Of a stretch of 10,957 bases of DNA, positions 6,712 to 10,957 are shown piece by piece (the first letter of the stretch is position 1; each line of letters starts with the position of its first letter). The DNA comes from an uncultured Eubacteriales bacterium. Its GTDB lineage: Bacteria; Bacillota; Clostridia; Oscillospirales; Butyricicoccaceae. The notes below the pieces were generated by a model. The model ran no database searches and was not told the origin of the DNA. It saw nothing but the letters and a program-made list of their open reading frames with translations. The stretch is from assembly GCA_910585875.1 (NCBI GenBank), contig CAJUIK010000008.1:44675-55631 (forward strand), given 5' to 3'. Both the position numbers and the translations under genes were made by a program.

Positions 6712-6737
6712 CCCGGCAAATCGATTTTGCCGGGTTT
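6712..6737 (+). terminator. Terminator-like hairpin after dusB, weak T tract
   Basis: CCCGGCAAA (6712-6720) and TTTGCCGGG (6726-6734) form a perfect 9-bp stem with a 5-base loop, 21 bases after the dusB stop. Only three T residues follow, and then CCCGGG, so termination may be partial. The arms can also pair with flanking GC blocks (see findings). Confidence 0.55.
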
Positions 6738-6755
6738 CCCGGGAAAATCTATCAA
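6727..6755 (+). promoter_or_regulatory. Possible promoter of the sigma operon (weak)
   Basis: TTGCCG (6727-6732) and TATCAA (6750-6755) are 17 bases apart, each matching the sigma-A consensus at 4 of 6 positions. The -35 lies in the right arm of the preceding hairpin. An autoregulated ECF promoter is expected for such operons, but I cannot identify one because the -35/-10 of this sigma factor are unknown. Confidence 0.3.
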
Positions 6756-6767
6756 ATGAGAAGGGGC

Positions 6768-6794
6768 CCCCAAACAATCGGAGATTGTTTGGGG
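6768..6794 (+). promoter_or_regulatory. Strong hairpin directly before the sigma-factor ribosome binding site
   Basis: CCCCAAACAATC (6768-6779) and GATTGTTTGGGG (6783-6794) form a perfect 12-bp stem with a 3-base loop. No T run follows, so it is not a terminator. The stem ends one base before the Shine-Dalgarno element AGAGGTGA (6796-6803). It could stabilise the mRNA 5' end or hinder ribosome access. Confidence 0.65.
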
Positions 6795-6808
6795 AAGAGG
6801 TGAGCGGG

Positions 6809-7426
6809 GTGGCTTTTACAAGCGAAACCATAGTGGTGCGCCGGGCCAAACAGGGGGACCAAGACGCTTTTGAAACCCTGTTGACCCGGTATGAGAAGCG
6901 GGTTTACAGCCTGGCTTATCATTACGCCGGCAACGAGCAGGACGCCATGGACATCTCTCAAGAGGTCTTTTTGCGCGTCTACCGCTTTTTGCCGCAATTC
7001 AACGAGGAAAGCCAGTTTTCCACCTGGCTTTATCGGGTGACCTCCAACGTCTGCAAAGACTACCTGCGCAAGCGCAACGCCCGGGCCGCGGTTTCTCTCG
7101 GCGGCGAGGAGGACGGGGAGGAATATCTGATTGAAGCGCCGGATCTGCGGTATAACCCAGAAGACGCGCTGGAGCAAAAGGAGATGCGCCGGGAAATTCG
7201 GGAGGGTTTGGCCCAGTTGACGCCGGATCATCGGGAAGTCTTGGTGATGCGGGACGTGCTGGGGCTGACTTATGGGGAAATCGCCAGTTCTTTGGATTTG
7301 GAGGAGGGGACCGTCAAATCCCGCATTGCCCGGGCCCGGGAAAAATTGCGGCAAAAGCTCGTGGAGACAGGGAACTTTTTCGCCCCTGGCAAGTCTAATA
7401 AGCAGAAAGGGGGGGCAAAGAAATGA
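6809..7426 (+). CDS. ECF-type RNA polymerase sigma factor (sigma-70 family, SigW-like)
   Basis: A 205-residue group 4 sigma factor. Region 2 spans about residues 21-89, with the -10 recognition core 'DAMDISQEVFLRVYRFL' and FSTWLYRVTSN (region 2.3-2.4). An acidic linker (about 98-125) leads to region 4 (about 130-184), with LTPDHREVLVMRDVLG and the helix-turn-helix GEIASSLDLEEGTVKSRIARAREKL that reads the -35. No additional C-terminal domain is present; the tail is short and basic. GTG at 6809 is chosen because AGAGGTGA lies 5 bases ahead; GTG 6800 and TTG 6785 are in frame, but the latter falls inside the hairpin arm. The stop overlaps the next gene's ATG (ATGA), and that gene encodes its anti-sigma factor, so release of the sigma factor from the membrane is the likely control. 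The target genes are unknown. Confidence 0.93.
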   Translation: MAFTSETIVVRRAKQGDQDAFETLLTRYEKRVYSLAYHYAGNEQDAMDISQEVFLRVYRFLPQFNEESQFSTWLYRVTSNVCKDYLRKRNARAAVSLGGEEDGEEYLIEAPDLRYNPEDALEQKEMRREIREGLAQLTPDHREVLVMRDVLGLTYGEIASSLDLEEGTVKSRIARAREKLRQKLVETGNFFAPGKSNKQKGGAKK

Positions 7427-8439
7427 GCGGATGCGAAAAATATGCAGAGCTGATGAACCGTTATCTGGACGGCGATCTGCCCGCCTCCCAGATATCCGAT
7501 TTGCTGGATCATTTGGATTCCTGCGCCTCCTGCCGCAACCGGTTTGACGCGCTGAAAATCATGGCTTTTGAAATGCGCCATATGCAGATCGAGCCGCCGA
7601 AGGCCCTCCACGGACAGATTATGGAGGCCGCCCGCCGCTCGACCCAGCGCCGGCCTCGGTCTTACCTGAAAACGGCCTTTGCCCTGGCCGCCTGCGCCGC
7701 CGCTTTGGTTTTGACGATAAATGGGACATTCTTCCAACTGGCGGACAATTATCTCTTTAATGCCGGCAGTAAAAGCGCTCCTACGGAGATGGCGGACAGG
7801 GCGGCGGACGACGACGCTCCGGCGGATGCGGAAGGGCAAATGGAAGCCGCTCCTGCCCAAGGGGGAGAAGAACAGCCGTCGGAGACCATGCCCTTTGCCG
7901 CGCCGTCGGCAGGGAGCGCTTCCGCCGACCTGCCGTCCCCGGCCAGTTTGCCGGCGTCGGAGGGCGGACAAAGCGCCGAGACCCGGGAGGACGCCGGAGT
8001 TCCGATGCCGCTGAACGAGGAGGCTGCGCACCAGGAGGCTTCGGCCGATCCGCCTGCTGGAACCGAAAGCGACGCCCAGCCCAAGCTGAGGCAAGCCCAG
8101 ATGGAAGAAAGCCAAAAGGCCTCTCTGGATCAGGGGGCGGCAGACCTGAGCCAGCCTTTCCGGGTTCCGTCGCTGGATACCGACGAGGTCTTCGCCTTTT
8201 ATTGCGTGGCCATGGGGGAGGGCAGCATCCCCAACGCCTTTGACCAGAATGAAATCGTCCGGTTCCCAGATAAAAAGTGTATGTATATCTATGTGCAGAC
8301 CACCCAATTCACTCAAAAAGGCTGCGAAAACCTGTTGAGCCAAAGCGGATTTACCATTCGGGAGGGCGCCAACCTGCCGGAAACTGACGAGAGTATGCCC
8401 TATGGATTGATTATCATATATGAATACGAGGCGCGCTAA
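7423..8439 (+). CDS. Transmembrane anti-sigma factor with zinc-binding (ZAS) domain
   Basis: A 338-residue single-pass membrane protein. The N-terminal ~75 residues are a zinc-binding anti-sigma domain: Cys4, His30, Cys34 and Cys37 give the C...HxxxCxxC pattern that coordinates zinc and holds an ECF sigma factor. One membrane segment lies at about 82-100 (LKTAFALAACAAALVLTI) after a basic RRPRS stretch, putting the ZAS domain inside. Residues ~112-250 are a low-complexity linker rich in Ala, Glu, Pro, Ser and Gln, likely disordered outside the membrane. The last ~85 residues (from PFRVPSLDTDEVFAF) look folded and may be the sensor domain; I do not recognise them. The gene overlaps the sigma gene by 4 bases and has a purine-rich ribosome site (GAAAGGGGGGG) inside it. 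Control by regulated proteolysis, as for RsiW, is inferred. The signal is unknown. Confidence 0.9.
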   Translation: MSGCEKYAELMNRYLDGDLPASQISDLLDHLDSCASCRNRFDALKIMAFEMRHMQIEPPKALHGQIMEAARRSTQRRPRSYLKTAFALAACAAALVLTINGTFFQLADNYLFNAGSKSAPTEMADRAADDDAPADAEGQMEAAPAQGGEEQPSETMPFAAPSAGSASADLPSPASLPASEGGQSAETREDAGVPMPLNEEAAHQEASADPPAGTESDAQPKLRQAQMEESQKASLDQGAADLSQPFRVPSLDTDEVFAFYCVAMGEGSIPNAFDQNEIVRFPDKKCMYIYVQTTQFTQKGCENLLSQSGFTIREGANLPETDESMPYGLIIIYEYEAR

Positions 8440-8460
8440 GCGCCGGAGGAACAGAGGAAT

Positions 8461-8766
8461 ATGGAACAGCGTCAAGAACAGCTGAAAAATTTCCTGGACG
8501 CGAAAGGCCGCCTTGCGGCCTTTCCCGCCAAACGGAAGATGAAAACGATCGCCTTGGCTTATCTGGCCGAAAAATTTGAGCCCGGCGTCCGATACGGCGA
8601 AAGGGAGGCCAATCAGCTGCTGGAGCTGTGGCACGTCTTTCACGACCCGGCCACCCTGCGGCGGGAGCTCTATAACAGCCGCTTGCTGGAGCGTGAAAAA
8701 GACGGCTCCGCCTATTGGCTGGCGGAGGATTGGCCGGAAAGAATAAAAGCTCTTGAGAACAAATGA
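8461..8766 (+). CDS. DUF2087 domain-containing protein
   Basis: A 101-residue soluble protein made of one DUF2087 domain. Family marks are FLDAKGRLAAFPAKRKMK (11-28), the central YGEREANQLL (45-54), the segment FHDPATLRRELYNSRLLER (60-78) and the end motif DGSAYW (81-86). The domain often stands alone or follows a helix-turn-helix in transcriptional regulators; its function is unproven, and the winged-helix-like ending suggests nucleic-acid or protein binding. It starts 21 bases after the anti-sigma stop, with GGAGGA (8445-8450) and AGAGGA (8453-8458) ahead, and is followed by a strong terminator, so it is the last gene of the sigma operon. A role in that circuit is inference from position. 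Confidence 0.88.
   Translation: MEQRQEQLKNFLDAKGRLAAFPAKRKMKTIALAYLAEKFEPGVRYGEREANQLLELWHVFHDPATLRRELYNSRLLEREKDGSAYWLAEDWPERIKALENK
8502..8524 (+). repeat. Perfect 10-bp inverted repeat inside the DUF2087 gene
   Basis: GAAAGGCCGC (8502-8511) and GCGGCCTTTC (8515-8524) are exact reverse complements with a 3-base loop, covering codons 14-22. It would form a stable hairpin about 40 bases into the coding region. No T run follows. Confidence 0.6.
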
Positions 8767-8777
8767 GCAGAGACGAG

Positions 8778-8806
8778 AAAATAGCCCCCCACGGGGCTAT
8801 TTTTTT
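8778..8806 (+). terminator. Rho-independent terminator of the sigma operon
   Basis: AAAATAGCCCC (8778-8788) and GGGGCTATTTT (8793-8803) form a perfect 11-bp stem with a 4-base loop, followed by T residues to 8806. It begins 11 bases after the DUF2087 stop. Confidence 0.95.
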
Positions 8807-8853
8807 GTTTTCTGGGAAAGATAAGGGTAAAAATCCAAACCAGAAAGGCGGTT

Positions 8854-10296
8854 TTGGCCATTACCTTATCCGATTGTTTTGAACAAAATGTGGCGCTCTT
8901 CGACCGGCTTTACCGGGGGGACGACACCATTGTCAAGCGGCAGTTTTGCTCCGGCGGAGACAAGCCCTTTCGGTGCTGTATTTTTTATTGCGACGGCATG
9001 GTGAGCAACCAGATTATCAACGAGAATATTATCCGGCCGATCACCTTGTGCCGGCAGGAGGGGCGGGGGCTGGATTGGCTGGCCCAGCAGGTGCTGCAAA
9101 TCAACGAGCTGAAGCCCAGCCGGGACGTGGAGGATATCGTCCGGGATATGCTTTATGGGGACACTGTTTTGCTGTGTCAGGGCGGAGAAGGGGCGCTGGT
9201 GCTCAACACCAAGGGCTTTTCCATGCGCTCCATCTCCGAGCCCGAGTCCGAGCAGGTGCTGCGGGGCCCTCGGGAGGGGTTCACAGAGGGGATCTTGACC
9301 AATATCTCCATGATCCGCCGGAAATTGCGGACCAAAGACCTGAAATTTGAGTTTTTGCAACTGGGGGATCAGAGCAAAACCGCAGTGTGTCTGTGCTTCA
9401 TCCAAGGGGCGGTAGACCAGAAGGTCCTGGCCAGCCTGCGGAAACGGCTGGGGGAAATCCAGATAGACGGCGTGCTGGATTCCAACTATGTACAGGAATT
9501 CGTCCGAGACAGCCCCCGGTCCCTATTCAAGACCATGGGCGTTACCGAGCGGCCCGACGCGGTGGCCGCCAAGCTGCTGGAGGGCCGGGCGGCAGTGATT
9601 GTGGACGGCTCCCCTTCCGTGCTCACCGCGCCTTATATTTTCATCGAGAATTTTCAATCCGGCGAGGATTACTATGTGGGCTGGCATTTCGCCGCCATTT
9701 CCCGGGCAATCCGGGCCGTGGGCTTTGTATTCGCCCTGACGGTGGTTCCCGCCTATCTGGCGCTGATTACCTTCCATCGGGAGATGCTGCCCGCGCCGCT
9801 GCTGTTCAGCATTTCCGCCGCCCAACAGGGGGCGCCGCTGCCCGCCCTGTTGGAGGCTATCGCCCTGCTGGCCGCCTTTGAAATCCTGCGGGAATCCGGC
9901 GAACGGACTCCGGCGGGCTTTGGCCAGACCCTTTCCATCGTGGGTGGGCTGGTGCTGGGGCAGGCCGCGGTGGAGGCCCGGTTTGTCACAGCGCCTATGG
10001 TGATTGTGGTGGCTTTTTCCGGCATCACCGGCCTGATGCTGCCTCGGCTCAAAGGCCCTATCGTCTGGTGCCGGATGGGCCTGATTTTGCTGTCCTCCTG
10101 CCTGGGCCTCTACGGGCTTTTTGCCGGGCTGGCCTGGCTGCTGCTCCATCTGTGCTCTCTGGAATCCTTCGGCGTGCCGCTGCTGTGGGACGCGGCCCTG
10201 CTGAGCGGCCCCAAAGAGGACGCCTGGTATCGAGCGCCTTGGAGCAAAATGAAGCGGGCGGGCCGGTTTATCGCGGAGGACGACCATGAGGAATAA
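8854..10296 (+). CDS. Spore germination protein, GerA family (germinant receptor A subunit)
   Basis: A 480-residue protein of normal GerA/SpoVAF length. The N-terminal soluble part (to about residue 280) carries 'FYCDGMVSNQIINENII' and, near residues 209-265, the pattern Asp-Ser-Asn-Tyr...Glu-Phe, 'RPDAVAAKLLEGRAAVIVDG' and EDYY. The membrane part starts near residue 290 (GFVFALTVVPAYLALITF), then shows the conserved E-I-L-R-E-S-G-x-R-x-P stretch, the SIVGGLVLGQAAVEARFV segment, and a last hydrophobic region at about 408-436. It sits in the spore inner membrane as part of the receptor that responds to nutrients. The start is TTG at 8854: no in-frame ATG lies upstream, AGAAAGG is 5 bases ahead, and the next ATG (8998) would cut the domain. 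The downstream overlapping gerC gene favours a receptor subunit over SpoVAF. The usual Pro-Tyr ending motif after the last membrane segment is not clear. Confidence 0.93.
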   Translation: MAITLSDCFEQNVALFDRLYRGDDTIVKRQFCSGGDKPFRCCIFYCDGMVSNQIINENIIRPITLCRQEGRGLDWLAQQVLQINELKPSRDVEDIVRDMLYGDTVLLCQGGEGALVLNTKGFSMRSISEPESEQVLRGPREGFTEGILTNISMIRRKLRTKDLKFEFLQLGDQSKTAVCLCFIQGAVDQKVLASLRKRLGEIQIDGVLDSNYVQEFVRDSPRSLFKTMGVTERPDAVAAKLLEGRAAVIVDGSPSVLTAPYIFIENFQSGEDYYVGWHFAAISRAIRAVGFVFALTVVPAYLALITFHREMLPAPLLFSISAAQQGAPLPALLEAIALLAAFEILRESGERTPAGFGQTLSIVGGLVLGQAAVEARFVTAPMVIVVAFSGITGLMLPRLKGPIVWCRMGLILLSSCLGLYGLFAGLAWLLLHLCSLESFGVPLLWDAALLSGPKEDAWYRAPWSKMKRAGRFIAEDDHEE

Positions 10297-10957
10297 ATGG
10301 GCTTTGGCAGCCGGGTTGGCGGCGGCGCTGCTGGCTGGAGGCTGCTGGGATTATCGAGAGCTGGATACTCTGGCTATAGCCGCCGGCGCCGCTTTGGACC
10401 TGGGGGAACAGGGGGAGAAAATCTTCACAGTCCAGCTGGCCGATTTGCAGCAGCCGGATCAGGCGAAACCCCGGCTGGCCTCGGGCCAGGGCGCCAGTTT
10501 TTTGGCGGCGGGGCAGCAGGCCGCCGCCCAAACCGGCCGAAAACTCTATTTCGGCCATGCCCAGACCGTAGTGGTCAGCCAGCAGATCGCCCGGCAGGAT
10601 ATCCGCCCGGCGCTGGATTATATCAGCCGCCAAAACGACAGCCTGCTTTCCCTGCGGCTGATGATTTCCCGGCAACCTACGGCGGCGGAGATTTTGCAGG
10701 CTCAGCCCGCCTCCGAAAGCCTCAGCGGTTTTGAGCTGTCTGTCCAGGCGTCGGAAAAAGGGCAGAACGGGCTGGATATGCCCTTTTACCGCTTTTACAG
10801 CGAACTGCGAGAGGAGGGAATCGACCCCTTTTTGCCGGCGGTTTCCACTCCTGAGGGCCAGGAAGGGGAACCGCGCCTGGAGGGCGCGGCCCTCTTCCGC
10901 CAATACCAGCTCTGGGGCTTTTTGGACTCCCAGCAGACCGAGACGCTGATGCTGCTA
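10286..10957 (+). CDS. Ger(x)C-family spore germination lipoprotein, 5' part
   Basis: The first 224 codons of a germinant-receptor C subunit; the gene continues past the window (family members are usually about 370-400 residues). Residues 1-19 are a signal sequence with a lipobox-like LAGGC, lipidated Cys20, followed by WDYRELDTLAIAAG, the family's N-terminal hallmark Cys-Trp-Asp-x-x-Glu-Leu. Later features include GRKLYFGHAQTVVVSQ near residue 88 and RPALDYISRQNDSLLSLRLMISR, as in the N-terminal domain of GerAC. It is expected to be anchored on the outer face of the spore inner membrane and needed for receptor function. It overlaps the gerA-type gene by 11 bases, with GGAGGA (10275-10280) 5 bases before the ATG. 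The gene order A-C without B between is like clostridial gerKA-gerKC; a B subunit may follow outside. Confidence 0.93.
   Translation, partial: MRNKWALAAGLAAALLAGGCWDYRELDTLAIAAGAALDLGEQGEKIFTVQLADLQQPDQAKPRLASGQGASFLAAGQQAAAQTGRKLYFGHAQTVVVSQQIARQDIRPALDYISRQNDSLLSLRLMISRQPTAAEILQAQPASESLSGFELSVQASEKGQNGLDMPFYRFYSELREEGIDPFLPAVSTPEGQEGEPRLEGAALFRQYQLWGFLDSQQTETLMLL

Noticed and set aside
6756..6803. 15-codon leader peptide (ATG 6756 to TGA 6803) ahead of the sigma gene
   Set aside because: It has no ribosome site, lies inside the hairpin arms, and its sequence has no regulatory codon run. It is probably chance.
6785..6808. TTG start at 6785 for the sigma factor
   Set aside because: It would place the start inside the right arm of the 12-bp hairpin without a ribosome site, while GTG 6809 has AGAGGTGA in place.
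8807..8853. Sigma-F or sigma-G promoter for the gerA-type gene
   Set aside because: A forespore promoter is expected. GGTAAAAATC (8826-8835) is close to a sigma-F -10, but no fitting -35 stands about 15 bases upstream, and no sigma-G CATNNTA was found, so I do not call it.

Overview
The window reads as a chromosomal segment from a GC-rich, endospore-forming member of the Clostridia, possibly Oscillospiraceae/Ruminococcaceae-like. The reasons are spoIIE and gerA/gerC germinant-receptor genes, strong AGGAGG-type ribosome binding sites, Clostridia-type protein families, and a GC-rich coding strand whose A/T-rich parts are concentrated in promoters and terminators. All supported genes are on the + strand. 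No rRNA, tRNA, CRISPR array, insertion sequence or phage gene was seen. No gene-free stretch is longer than about 255 bases.

Layout. (1) 2-963: the 3' end of a GNAT acetyltransferase gene, overlapping by 4 bases a FabG-like short-chain dehydrogenase that resembles the EF-P 5-aminopentanone reductase (YmfI) group; a terminator follows at 1091. (2) 1212-3867: spoIIE, the membrane-anchored PP2C phosphatase that activates sigma-F in the forespore, followed by a small gene for a protein with a C-terminal membrane anchor; a strong terminator closes the unit at 3937. (3) 4016-4414: a well-formed vegetative promoter, a roughly 70-base leader and a DUF1905 protein. (4) 4438-6690: a second promoter, a CapA-type (PGA_cap) exported metallophosphatase-fold protein, and a DusB-type tRNA-dihydrouridine synthase overlapping it by 13 bases. 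(5) 6704-8806: a leader of stacked inverted repeats, an ECF sigma factor, its zinc-binding transmembrane anti-sigma factor (4-base overlap) and a DUF2087 protein, ending in a perfect 11-bp-stem terminator. (6) 8854 to the window end: a GerA-family germinant-receptor A subunit (TTG start) overlapping by 11 bases the lipoprotein C subunit (GerC), which runs off the window.

Together these are mostly core or sporulation-related housekeeping genes in short operons. SpoIIE acts early in sporulation and the GerA/GerC receptor acts in the finished spore. The sigma/anti-sigma pair is an envelope-signalling switch of unknown stimulus. The least explained parts are the small gene behind spoIIE, the hairpin-dense leader of the sigma operon, the anti-sigma factor's long disordered extracytoplasmic half, the DUF2087 passenger gene, and inverted repeats that bracket two of the predicted promoters. 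I do not see clear evidence for a wholly new system; the sigma/anti-sigma/DUF2087 unit is the best candidate for new biology.
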